Source of the DNA: Flavobacterium johnsoniae
GTDB lineage: Bacteria > Bacteroidota > Bacteroidia > Flavobacteriales > Flavobacteriaceae
Reading direction: 5' to 3'
Length of the DNA stretch: 64,000 nt
Assembly: GCF_001879205.1 (NCBI RefSeq)
Contig: NZ_MLFK01000008.1
Location: 182,720 to 246,719 of the forward strand
Part shown: positions 54,472-63,311 of the stretch, piece by piece
Numbering within the stretch: position 1 is the stretch's first letter
How the letters are laid out: every line of letters begins with the position of its first letter
Position numbers and translations under genes: made by a program
Notes under the pieces: generated by a model
The model's input: the letters and a program-made list of their open reading frames with translations, nothing else
Databases searched by the model: none
Told to the model about the DNA's origin: nothing

Positions 54472-57400
54472 TTAATTTTTATTCATTGCTTTTTCTAATT
54501 TGGCAAACAGGATGTAAAGCCCCGGAATGATTACCAGTCCGAAAATAGTTCCAATAAGCATTCCGCCCGCAGCTGTAGTACCAATTGAACGGTTTCCTAC
54601 AGCACCAGCACCAGTTGCAATACACAACGGAATCAATCCTGAAATAAAAGCAAATGAGGTCATAAGGATAGGCCTGAAACGAAGTCTGGCGCCTTCAATA
54701 GCGGCTTCGGTAATGTCCCGTCCTAATTTGTTTTGAGCCATTGCAAACTCTACAATCAGGATGGCATTTTTGGCGAGCAGACCAATCAGCATGACGAGCG
54801 CCACCTGAGCATAAATATTGTTGTCTAAACCAACCATTAAGAGGGCCAGGTAAGAACCAAAAACTCCTACAGGCAGACTCAATAATACCGGAAATGGAAG
54901 CAGTAAACTTTCATACTGCGCAGCAAGCAGTAAATAGACAAACAAAATACATAACGCAAAAATGTAAATGGTTTGGTTTCCGGAGAGGATTTCCTCGCGC
55001 GTCATACCCGACCATTCGAGTTCAAAACGGCTTGGAAGTTTCTCGGCAGCGATTTTTTCTACGGCAGCAATGGCATCTCCGGAACTGTAACCTTCTGCAG
55101 GTTCCCCGTTTATCATCGCCGACATATACATATTGTATCGCGTTAAAACTTCTGGTCCGTAAACGCGTTCCAGTTTTATAAAAGTCGAAAACGGAACCAT
55201 TTCGCCTGCGTCATTTTTCAAATACATATCCAGAATGCTTTCCGGATTTTTTCTAAACTGCGGACTTGCCTGAACCATTACTTTATACATTTGAGAAAAT
55301 CGAATAAAGTTGGTTGCATAAAATGAACCTAACATAGTCTGTAAAGTAGCCATGGCATTGTCTACAGAAATTCCTTTTTTAGCTGCCAGATCATAATCAA
55401 TATGAACTAAATACTGTGGGAAAGTAGCATCAAAACTGGTAAAAGAGTTTTGTATTTCAGGAGAAGCATTCAGTTCTTTAATAAAGTTCTTGGTTACTTC
55501 ATCGGTATTATTAATAGTTCCGCCTGATTTATCTAGCAAACGAAGCTCAAAACCACTGGTATTACCAAATCCGGGAACGGTTGGCGGTGCAAAAATTTCG
55601 ATTTGTGCATCAGCAATACCTCTTGTTTTTTCGGTTAGTTTGGCGATAAATTCATTTACAGAGATATCACGTTCCTTCCAATCCTTTAAATTGATCATTC
55701 CCATTCCGTACGAAGCTCCGGCGATTTCGGTAACAATGCTGTATCCGGCCAGTGTCGTTACATTGTCAACGCCATTAATTTCTTTGGCAAGACGCGTTAC
55801 TTCATCTAATGCTTTTTCGGTACGTTCTACTGTTGCTCCCTGCGGTGTGGTCACGTTTACATACACCATTCCCTGATCTTCAGACGGAATAAACCCAGAA
55901 GGTAAAAACTTGCTTGTTCCCCATGTAAATAAGCAGAATAAAACCAATAAACCAACCGTAATCGATGTACGATCGGCAAATTTCACCAAGACTTTGATAT
56001 ATTTTGAAGTGACATTATCAAACCAATTATTGAATCTCGAGAAAAAACGATCCAATAAAGAGGTTTTCTTTTTATTTGGGTCATGTGCTTTCAGCATAAT
56101 CGCACATAAAGCGGGAGTAAGTGTAAGCGCATTGATTCCGGAAATGACAATACTAATCGCCATCGTTAACGAGAACTGCCTGTAGAAAACCCCAACCGGA
56201 CCACTCAGAAAAGCAACGGGAATAAATACGGCCGCCATAACAATGGTAATGGCAATTACGGCTCCGGTAATTTCTTTCATGGCGCTGATCGTGGCGGGCA
56301 GAGGTTCCATGTGTTCTTCAGAAATTTTTACGTGAACGGCCTCGACGACGACAATAGCGTTATCTACCACAATTCCGATAGAAAGAACCAAAGCGAAAAG
56401 CGTTAACAGGTTGATGGAGAATCCCATCATCGACATAAAAGTAAACGAACCAATTAAGGCCACGGGAACGGCCAATACCGGAATTAAAGTTGAACGCCAG
56501 TCCTGCAGGAAGATGAAAACCACAAATGCAACAAGGATAAAAGCTTCGATAAGAGTTTTTAAAACTTCATCGATAGAGGCATCAAGGAAACGAGAAACGT
56601 CATAGGCAATGTTGTAATCCATTCCCGGAGGAAAAGAAGTGCCTTTTAGTTCTGCCATTTTTTCTTTTACACTGGCAATAACTTCAGAAGCATTCGAACC
56701 CGGACGCTGTTTCAACATAATGGATGCCGAAGGTTTTCCGTCGGTTTTAGAAACCATTCCGTAACTCATCGAACCAAATTCAATGTTCGAAATATCTTTT
56801 AATCTTAAAATTGTTCCATCCGGATTGGCTCTCAGAGGAATTTCTTCATATTGTTTCGGTTCAAAGAATTTTCCTCCATATTTAATTACATATTGCAGCT
56901 GATTGTCCAGCTGTCCGGATCCTTCGCCCACTTTTCCGGGAGCGGCAGAAATATTTTGTTTTTGAAGAGAATTGATGACTTCATTTGCCGAAATATTATA
57001 CGAAAGCATTTTTTGCGGATCCAGCCAGACACGCATCGAATATTCTTTCTGACCCATAATTTCAGCACGGCCCACACCATCAATACGTTTTAATTCCTGA
57101 AGAATATTAATATCAGTAAAGTTGAAGATAAACTGCTCGTCCTGAGTTTTATCGGTACTGGTAATATTCAGGTACATCAGCATACTGTTTACCTCTTTTT
57201 CTGTTGTAACTCCGGCACGAATTACTTCTTCTGGAAGTTCATCGAGTATGGTTGTGACACGGTTTTGCACGTTTACGGCCGCTAAATCAGGATCGGTTCC
57301 TACTTCAAAGAAAACCTGAATGAGCGTTAAACCGTCGTTAGAAGTTACCGTAGACATATACGTCATTCCGGGAACACCATTGATGGCACGTTCTAACGGA

Positions 57401-57588
57401 AGTGCGACGGCATTGGCAGAAACCTCGGCATTGGCTCCCGTATATTTTGCTGTAACCGTTACAGAAGGCGGTACAATATCCGGAAACTGGGTGATAGGAA
57501 GCTGAAACAAAGCCAGTAATCCTAAAAGTACTATCATAACCGAGATGATTAATGATAATATTTTTCTTTTGATAAACATTTCTATCAT
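54472..57588 (-). CDS. RND efflux inner-membrane pump (AcrB/HAE1 type)
   Basis: A 1038-residue proton-driven exporter with twelve transmembrane helices and two large periplasmic loops. Typical segments are FIKRKILSLIISVMIVLLGL at the start, QLPITQFPDIVPPSVTVTA, and in helix 4 GIVVDNAIVVVEAVH. The first Asp of the usual AcrB Asp-Asp pair (Asp407-Asp408) is kept but the second is Asn. GFIPSEDQG and LLAKNAILIVEFA (helix 10, Lys kept) are also present. It likely exports drugs, bile-like compounds or siderophores. The central gene of an MFP-RND-OMF operon. Confidence 0.96.
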   Translation of the reverse strand: MIEMFIKRKILSLIISVMIVLLGLLALFQLPITQFPDIVPPSVTVTAKYTGANAEVSANAVALPLERAINGVPGMTYMSTVTSNDGLTLIQVFFEVGTDPDLAAVNVQNRVTTILDELPEEVIRAGVTTEKEVNSMLMYLNITSTDKTQDEQFIFNFTDINILQELKRIDGVGRAEIMGQKEYSMRVWLDPQKMLSYNISANEVINSLQKQNISAAPGKVGEGSGQLDNQLQYVIKYGGKFFEPKQYEEIPLRANPDGTILRLKDISNIEFGSMSYGMVSKTDGKPSASIMLKQRPGSNASEVIASVKEKMAELKGTSFPPGMDYNIAYDVSRFLDASIDEVLKTLIEAFILVAFVVFIFLQDWRSTLIPVLAVPVALIGSFTFMSMMGFSINLLTLFALVLSIGIVVDNAIVVVEAVHVKISEEHMEPLPATISAMKEITGAVIAITIVMAAVFIPVAFLSGPVGVFYRQFSLTMAISIVISGINALTLTPALCAIMLKAHDPNKKKTSLLDRFFSRFNNWFDNVTSKYIKVLVKFADRTSITVGLLVLFCLFTWGTSKFLPSGFIPSEDQGMVYVNVTTPQGATVERTEKALDEVTRLAKEINGVDNVTTLAGYSIVTEIAGASYGMGMINLKDWKERDISVNEFIAKLTEKTRGIADAQIEIFAPPTVPGFGNTSGFELRLLDKSGGTINNTDEVTKNFIKELNASPEIQNSFTSFDATFPQYLVHIDYDLAAKKGISVDNAMATLQTMLGSFYATNFIRFSQMYKVMVQASPQFRKNPESILDMYLKNDAGEMVPFSTFIKLERVYGPEVLTRYNMYMSAMINGEPAEGYSSGDAIAAVEKIAAEKLPSRFELEWSGMTREEILSGNQTIYIFALCILFVYLLLAAQYESLLLPFPVLLSLPVGVFGSYLALLMVGLDNNIYAQVALVMLIGLLAKNAILIVEFAMAQNKLGRDITEAAIEGARLRFRPILMTSFAFISGLIPLCIATGAGAVGNRSIGTTAAGGMLIGTIFGLVIIPGLYILFAKLEKAMNKN

Positions 57589-57616
57589 TGTGAAATCTTT
57601 TAAATATGTATACTAA

Positions 57617-58723
57617 TTACAGGTTTACGTTTTGGGTTTCTTTAATGTTGATTTTATCGCCGTCGCGTAAAGACTGAATGCCTTCCTGAACAATTAAATC
57701 GTTGTTTTTTAAACCTTTGTTTAGAATGTATACATCATCGAGAGTGCTTCCAATGGTTATGTTGGTCATTTTTACAATGCCCTCTTTGCCCACCAGAAAT
57801 ACAAATTGCTTATCCTGAATAGAAAAAACTGCTTTTTGCGGAATGATAATCGCATCGGTTTTGGGTTCTGAAATAATCAGTTTCCCTGAAGTTCCGTGCT
57901 TGATAAATCCCTGCGGATTATGAAATTTTGCTTTGTACTGAATAGAACCAGTCTGCCTGTCGATTTCTCCATCGGCAGTTCTTAGTTCGCCTTTTTGTCC
58001 GTAAACCATTCCATTTGGTAATACGAGTTTGATATCTCCTTGTGTATTAAGGGTTTTGTCTTCCATCATCTGAAAATATGTATTTTCAGGAATGGAGAAA
58101 TAGGCATAAACATCATCAAGCTGCGAAAGTGTTGTAAGCAGTGATCCGTTTTCGACCAGACTTCCTTCTTTAAACGGAATTCTGTCAATTGTACCGTCAA
58201 AAGGCGCTCTGATTGTGGTAAAATTAATCTGCTGATTGATGGCTTTTCTTTCCGCGGAAGCGTGAGCTACTTTGGCGGAAGCCGCATCATGTTTTGCCTT
58301 AGATAATTCCAATTCCTTATCGGCAATTACTTTTTTATTGAAAAGGGTTTGGGCTTGTTCCAGCTCAACGGTTGCAATTCTTAAGTCGGCCATACTGCTT
58401 TTGTAAACGGCTTCGGCTTTTAAGAGTTGTATTTGAAGCTCTACATCGCTTATTTTAAATAAAAGCTGGCCTTTTTTTACTTTTTGGCCTTCGCTTACAT
58501 ATACTTTATCTAAAAGTCCGGGAATACGAACATGGATTTCGACATTATTTTTGGCGTGTACATCGGCAACAAATCGGTTGGAAACGATAGTATCTTTTAA
58601 AGTTACCTTATACACGGGAAGTGTTTTTATTTTATCTGATTTTTTTTGGGTCTTATCTCCGCACGAGACTAAAACGAACAGCGATAAAACGACAATGAAA
58701 AATGAATTGTTTTTAATGTTCAT
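57617..58723 (-). CDS. RND efflux periplasmic adaptor (membrane fusion protein)
   Basis: A 368-residue lipoprotein-like adaptor with lipobox LFVLVSC (Cys20-22 region) followed by GDKTQKKSDK. It has a lipoyl-like half (VHAKNNVEIHVRIPGLLDKVYVSEGQKVKKGQLLF), a helical hairpin (about 100-165), and the second lipoyl half IRAPFDGTIDRIPFKEGSLV. A beta-barrel and membrane-proximal domain complete it. First gene of the efflux operon; it lies 28 bp before the pump gene. No dedicated TetR regulator is adjacent. Confidence 0.94.
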   Translation of the reverse strand: MNIKNNSFFIVVLSLFVLVSCGDKTQKKSDKIKTLPVYKVTLKDTIVSNRFVADVHAKNNVEIHVRIPGLLDKVYVSEGQKVKKGQLLFKISDVELQIQLLKAEAVYKSSMADLRIATVELEQAQTLFNKKVIADKELELSKAKHDAASAKVAHASAERKAINQQINFTTIRAPFDGTIDRIPFKEGSLVENGSLLTTLSQLDDVYAYFSIPENTYFQMMEDKTLNTQGDIKLVLPNGMVYGQKGELRTADGEIDRQTGSIQYKAKFHNPQGFIKHGTSGKLIISEPKTDAIIIPQKAVFSIQDKQFVFLVGKEGIVKMTNITIGSTLDDVYILNKGLKNNDLIVQEGIQSLRDGDKINIKETQNVNL

Positions 58724-58981
58724 GATTAATTTGGTATTATATAAATAAATAGATTCTCTCCCTTATAAGAGCTATAGGGAGTTTGTAATTGGGTTTAGAA
58801 AAAAATGTGAAGTGCCTCGAATACAATCTGTTCAGACCGTTTCGTGCAGGGTTGATATTTTTACAAAATAGAAATATTCTTCTTGTGTATGGTTAGGTAC
58901 ACAAACAGATACTGCGGCCGAAAAACCGCATTTTATAAAAATACCAGCGTTAACCCGATGTGTGTAATTACTAAAAAATCA

Positions 58982-59121
58982 TTTAACACATAGAAACATA
59001 GGTTTAATGTGTATAAAAGAATATAAAAAGAAACAAGTTTCTAACACAAGTAGTCTTTGTGTGTTTAAATAACTGAAACGCCTTTTTTGAGAGTGTTAAA
59101 TCTATGTTTCTATGAGTTAAA
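58982..59121. repeat. Dispersed intergenic inverted repeat (TTTAACACATAGAAACATAG)
   Basis: The left arm at 58982-59001 and the right arm CTATGTTTCTATGAGTTAAA at 59102-59121 match at 19/20 positions; about 100 bp lie between. A decayed copy is at 21279-21362. The space 58724-59156 holds this element and the efflux operon's promoter region, no gene. Confidence 0.8.
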
Positions 59122-59156
59122 ATAATTACGCCCAAGAGGTTGACGTTATTCTAGAA

Positions 59157-59516
59157 CTAGAACAATTGATACAAATGAAGATAAGTATGACGCTGAATTT
59201 GGTATATGGAAGCTATACCATAAATTAAGCTTCTTTTGTAAAGCTTAAATTTTATTAAATTGCTGTAATAAGGAGGTCTTAAAGTACTGCTGTCTAAAGT
59301 TGTAGCACGGATTTTAAGTTTCTTTTTTACAACATATTGAATCTGGATTTCTTTGTTGTGAAGGTCAGTAGAGGAAAATTGAGGTATCTCCTCGGGAATA
59401 TAAGCAGACTGGCTTTCAATAGATTCTGGTTCATAGTGATATTTATACGACTCCGTGCTTCTTATAAAGAAAAGCAGGAATAATAAAAGTATACAGGTGA
59501 ACTTGGTATTTTTCAT
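59157..59516 (-). CDS. Small exported protein of unknown function
   Basis: A 119-residue protein with an N-terminal hydrophobic signal (MKNTKFTCILLLFLLFFIRS), a Tyr/Glu/Ser-rich middle, and a C-terminus rich in Tyr, His and Leu (IYQIQRHTYLHLYQLF). No domain is recognised. The signal and the sensible codon usage make it a likely real gene. It is on the same strand as the efflux operon but separated by the inverted repeat. Confidence 0.5.
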   Translation of the reverse strand: MKNTKFTCILLLFLLFFIRSTESYKYHYEPESIESQSAYIPEEIPQFSSTDLHNKEIQIQYVVKKKLKIRATTLDSSTLRPPYYSNLIKFKLYKRSLIYGIASIYQIQRHTYLHLYQLF

Positions 59517-59860
59517 CGAGAAATTCGAGGATTACAATTTGTTTTTTTGTTTAGACGGGCTTATATATTGTGCGCCAAATATACTACTTTGAAAAGTAAG
59601 CAGGTCTTAATTTTTTTTTAAAATCTGAAAAAAAATAATGCAACAAAGTTTTTAGATTTTATTTATATAATAGTTACTCTATTCTATAAAATTTATAATT
59701 TCATATTATACACTAAAAGTTTAAGGATTATTGTTTTTTTGGTTGAAAATAGAGTAAAAAAATTCTATTAGTATTGTTAAAATTTAAAAATTGTAAGTTT
59801 TTTCTTTTTTTATTTTGATTTTTAAATGTATGTTCGCATTACGTATAATTTATAAACGCC
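59517..59860. other. Very AT-rich intergenic region
   Basis: About 340 bp between divergent genes, nearly free of C and G and full of T runs. No gene or hairpin of note was seen. It probably carries the promoters of the small exported protein and of the zincin lipoprotein. Confidence 0.5.
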
Positions 59861-61291
59861 ATGAAAAAAATTACAATTACTAAAGTTTTTTTGTTTTTTA
59901 GTCTTATTTTAATAACGACGAATTGTGCAACAGAAGAAATTGGCAGCGAGGATGCAAAAGCATCTGCCAAAGCAAAAGATTGGTTTGATAATAATAAATC
60001 AAATTATTCTGAAACAGTTTTAAAGTTTGTAAACGAAATGCAGTGGGAAAACAGCATTGTTTCTAATGGAGAAATTGGAGAAGTTATCGAAGTGCCCTTT
60101 ACTCTTACAGATAATTTGAGCACCACCAATAAAGAAGCCGATGTTTTTAATGACCATCATCGATTAATGTTTGTAAAAGATAAAAACGAAGAATTTAAAC
60201 TTTTCTACGTTCAGATTTTTTCTAATGACAAAAATTATGATATATTAGATGCTCACTATAATTATTACAATATTAAAGATAATTTTGATGGTGAAATCTA
60301 TGTTCAGGAATTGTCCACAAAAACAGGAAACAGACTTGAATTTAGAAATGGCAGCAGGAGAACATCTTCTTTAACAGCCAAAATGAGAGAACAGGCCTGT
60401 CTTTATTATGGATATTGGAATGGAGACGGAAGTTTTACACCTTTGTACGAAGTCGCTTGTTATGGCGGAGGTGGCGGTCCTTCAGAAGATGATCCAAGAG
60501 CTTATGGAGGCGGCGGTGGCGGTGGATCGAGTTCAGGTGGTAATGTGCCTAAAACGGTAAGCGAGATAATTGTGGAGCATATTAATGGAGACAAATTAGA
60601 TGCATGCACTAAAGCGGTTTTAGAAAAACTTAAAAATTTAAACCAAAATGATATTAAAGCAATGATAGATCGTTTTAATTCTGGAGGAGCTGCTTTTAAC
60701 CTTAATATGTCAACAGGGGCGGTAAGTAGATCTATTAATCTTGCAGAAACGACCAAGGTTTCAGGATCAAGTACGGATGTAAATATGGTTTTCAGCGACA
60801 ATTATATTTATGGCAATGATAATATTAACCCGCCAACAGATTTATCTGTTGCGACTACTATGACACATGAGATTATCCATGCCTATATGATCAGCCAGTT
60901 GGAAGAGTATAAATCTGGCGGATGCGCAGGATTATGTGATTTTCCAACAGTATATGAGGCTTATATCCAGTACGAAATCACTAAAAATCCAAGAATGCTT
61001 CCTGAAACGCATCATGAATTAATTGCCGAAAATTATGTTAATGCAATAGCCTCGACAATAGAAGAATTTCATACAGGTCAGCCCGTTAGCTCGGGTTTTC
61101 CCAAACAGGTTTATCTCGATATGGCCTGGGGGGGATTACAGGATACATACATATTTAATAAAACTTATCCAGATGATCCCAATCATAAAAACTATAAAGA
61201 TAGAGAGAGAATTATTGCAAGAATTAATGCAGAAAGATTAGGCTCTCAATATGGCGTAAATACTCCAATAGGAACACCTTGTAAAAAATAA
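59861..61291 (+). CDS. Secreted lipoprotein with C-terminal HEXXH zincin-like domain
   Basis: A 476-residue lipoprotein: lipobox TTNCA (Cys near residue 22) followed by TEEIGSEDA. The N-terminal half (about 30-195) is a domain I do not recognise, ending in REQACLYYGYWNGDGSFTP with two Cys. A glycine-rich linker (about 205-230; GGGGGPSEDD, then GGGGGGGSSSGG) leads to a C-terminal domain with MTHEIIHAY (His336, Glu337, His340), the zinc-peptidase HEXXH motif. THHELIAENY follows (from His384), possibly giving the third ligand. The architecture of anchor, domain, flexible linker and zincin fits a secreted protease or toxin. It is followed at 5 bp by two paralogous small lipoproteins. Confidence 0.75.
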   Translation: MKKITITKVFLFFSLILITTNCATEEIGSEDAKASAKAKDWFDNNKSNYSETVLKFVNEMQWENSIVSNGEIGEVIEVPFTLTDNLSTTNKEADVFNDHHRLMFVKDKNEEFKLFYVQIFSNDKNYDILDAHYNYYNIKDNFDGEIYVQELSTKTGNRLEFRNGSRRTSSLTAKMREQACLYYGYWNGDGSFTPLYEVACYGGGGGPSEDDPRAYGGGGGGGSSSGGNVPKTVSEIIVEHINGDKLDACTKAVLEKLKNLNQNDIKAMIDRFNSGGAAFNLNMSTGAVSRSINLAETTKVSGSSTDVNMVFSDNYIYGNDNINPPTDLSVATTMTHEIIHAYMISQLEEYKSGGCAGLCDFPTVYEAYIQYEITKNPRMLPETHHELIAENYVNAIASTIEEFHTGQPVSSGFPKQVYLDMAWGGLQDTYIFNKTYPDDPNHKNYKDRERIIARINAERLGSQYGVNTPIGTPCKK

Positions 61292-61296
61292 ATATC

Positions 61297-61884
61297 ATGA
61301 AACACATAAAAAAAATAGTCTTAATAATTCCATTTTTCATTTTATCATGTGCAAGTGCTCAATATCTTGAAAGCTATGAGCCAATAAACGTATTTTTAGA
61401 TACACAAAATCTTAATGGCCCCACAAAGTACATTCTACAAAGTGATAAGGAATCAAATAAACTGGCCTTAAGAATTTTTAATGGAGATGAAGGACCTGAA
61501 CATATAGTAGATCCAAGAAATCCAATAGATTACACAGATGGCTTATTTGTAGAAAAGTATTGGAAAGAAATGTATCAAGAATATGCACATGATACTGTTA
61601 AAAGGTATTGGAAAAAGGAAGATTTTCCTAAATATAAATTTATCTTAGAAAAAGGAACAGGTTTAACATTAAAAGAGTCTTTTTTAAGAAAGTACATGAA
61701 CAGTAGAATAGATGATGTTATAATTATGTCAGAACCAATGTATTACATGGATAAAAAGTATATTATGTTTTATTATGGAAAAATACATTTTGATAGCAGC
61801 GGAAAGTCTCAAGTTGTCATTATGAAAAAAGAAAACAACAAGTGGATCGTTGTTAAAATAGTTGGAGATTATGTTTATAATTAA
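61297..61884 (+). CDS. Small exported protein, tandem paralogue 1
   Basis: A 195-residue protein with a lipoprotein-like signal (IIPFFILSCASAQ; Cys18). The mature part (YLESYEPINVFLDTQNL... WKKEDFPKYKFILEKGTGL... YYMDKKYIMFYYGK... KSQVVIMKKENNKWIVVKIVGDY) is of mixed alpha/beta type and is unknown to me. It begins 5 bp after the zincin gene, implying one transcript, and has a close paralogue directly downstream. In this position a protective or partner role for the zincin protein is an attractive inference. Confidence 0.75.
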   Translation: MKHIKKIVLIIPFFILSCASAQYLESYEPINVFLDTQNLNGPTKYILQSDKESNKLALRIFNGDEGPEHIVDPRNPIDYTDGLFVEKYWKEMYQEYAHDTVKRYWKKEDFPKYKFILEKGTGLTLKESFLRKYMNSRIDDVIIMSEPMYYMDKKYIMFYYGKIHFDSSGKSQVVIMKKENNKWIVVKIVGDYVYN

Positions 61885-61889
61885 CTATT

Positions 61890-61928
61890 AAAAAGAGGCT
61901 TGTAAAGAAAAAAATACAGGCTTTTTTT
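61890..61928 (+). terminator. Weak terminator between the paralogues
   Basis: AAAAAGAGGCTTGT can pair with ACAGGCTTTTTT (with bulge and wobble), followed by T residues. The counterpart after the second paralogue is related in sequence, so the terminator was duplicated with the gene. Confidence 0.5.
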
Positions 61929-61945
61929 ATAATCTTATTTGTATA

Positions 61946-62533
61946 ATGAAACGGTTAAAAAAAATAGTTTTAATAATTCCATTTTTCATTTTGTCATGTG
62001 CAAGTGCTCAATATCTTGAAAGCTATGAGCCAATAAACGTATTTTTAGATACACAAAATTTGGACAAGAATAAAGCATACATTTTGCAGAGTGATAAGGA
62101 ATTAAATAAACAAGCTTTACGAATTTTTAATGGAGGACAAGGAGCTGAGCATATAATTGATTCAACAGATCCTACTGACCCTACAGATGGTTTGTTTATA
62201 GAGGAATATTGGAAAAAAATATATCAAGAATATGCAAATGATACTGTTAAAAGGTATTGGAAAAAAGAGGATTTTCCTGCTTATAATTTCATTCTCGAAA
62301 ATGGAACAGGTTTAACTTTAAAAGAATCTTTTTTAAGAAAATATATAAACAGTAGGATAAATGAAATGATAATTCTATCTGAACCCATGTATTACATGAA
62401 TAAAAGATATATTATGTTTTATTATGCAAAAGTATATTTTGATAGTAGCGGATCTTCACAAGTTATTATTATGAAAAAAGAAAATGGAAAATGGGTAGTT
62501 GTTCGAGAAATTGGAGATTACATCTATAATTAA
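61946..62533 (+). CDS. Small exported protein, tandem paralogue 2
   Basis: A 195-residue paralogue of the preceding gene, of identical length. The first part, from KKIVLIIPFFILSCASAQ through PINVFLDTQNL, is unchanged in protein and nearly unchanged in DNA (61310-61414 against 61959-62063). The middle differs more (DPRNPIDY against DSTDPTDP; MYQEYAHDT against IYQEYANDT). This gives a pattern of shared signal region and diversified mature domain. The start-to-start distance is 649 bp. Confidence 0.75.
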   Translation: MKRLKKIVLIIPFFILSCASAQYLESYEPINVFLDTQNLDKNKAYILQSDKELNKQALRIFNGGQGAEHIIDSTDPTDPTDGLFIEEYWKKIYQEYANDTVKRYWKKEDFPAYNFILENGTGLTLKESFLRKYINSRINEMIILSEPMYYMNKRYIMFYYAKVYFDSSGSSQVIIMKKENGKWVVVREIGDYIYN

Positions 62534-62545
62534 CGATTTAAATTT

Positions 62546-62578
62546 AAAAGCCTGTGAAGAAAAATTACGGGCTTTTTT
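62546..62578 (+). terminator. Terminator after the second paralogue
   Basis: Stem AAAAGCCTGT / ACGGGCTTTT (one G-U pair) with an 11-base loop and following T residues. Confidence 0.75.
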
Positions 62579-62646
62579 AATATTCATATATTTCTTAAAA
62601 TTAGTTTCGTAATTTGCTTTCCATAAAACCACCAATTTCCATAATT

Positions 62647-63237
62647 ATGCCCCAAAATCCTTCCCCAGAAGATGTAAAAAAGATTTTTGATTCCTATTAT
62701 GCTTCAGATACAAATATCTGGGATGCTTTTTCAGAAAAAATTGAAATAAGAACGTTCAAAAAGTCTGAAATTATAAAGGAATATGAGCATATAGAAAAAT
62801 ACCTTAATATTATCATTAAAGGTTCGGCGGGATTATTTGTGTGGGACGGGAGCCGGGATATTTGTATTAATCTGCTTTACGAAAGGTCTTTTATAAGCGA
62901 TTATTTGTCTTTTCTAAATCAAAAACCTTCTGTTATTAAGGTTGAAGCTTTAGAGGACATTACTTTATGGTCGATTCATCATCTTGACCTTACGGAGCTT
63001 TACAGCCGGTCTGAAGCGGGGTTAAGAGTAGGAAAAGCAGTTTCGGAAATGCTGTATATACAAAAACAGCAGCAGCAGATTGATCTTTTAACCCTTACGC
63101 CTCAGGATCGTTATTTAAAACTTATAGAATTCAGACCCGAAATATTTCAACGCACTCCTTTAAAAGTAATTGCATCATATCTTGGACTAACTGCAGAAAG
63201 TTTGAGCCGTATTCGAAAAAGAATTACCGAAAAATGA
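62647..63237 (+). CDS. Crp/Fnr family transcriptional regulator
   Basis: A 196-residue protein starting at MPQNPSPEDVKKIF; a TTG 11 codons earlier is possible but less likely. The N-terminal cyclic-nucleotide-binding-like barrel (about 15-120: FKKSEIIKEYEHIEKYLNIIIKGSAGLF) has no canonical cAMP signature. The C-terminal HTH is TPLKVIASYLGLTAESLSRIRKRI. It lies 74 bp upstream of the CPBP protease gene on the same strand and may be co-transcribed with it. Confidence 0.9.
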   Translation: MPQNPSPEDVKKIFDSYYASDTNIWDAFSEKIEIRTFKKSEIIKEYEHIEKYLNIIIKGSAGLFVWDGSRDICINLLYERSFISDYLSFLNQKPSVIKVEALEDITLWSIHHLDLTELYSRSEAGLRVGKAVSEMLYIQKQQQQIDLLTLTPQDRYLKLIEFRPEIFQRTPLKVIASYLGLTAESLSRIRKRITEK

Positions 63238-63311
63238 TTTCTTACCCAAAGTCAATTTTATTCTTATTTGCTATTTATAAGTTTGTCTCAACCTAATCAA
63301 ATAGATAACTT

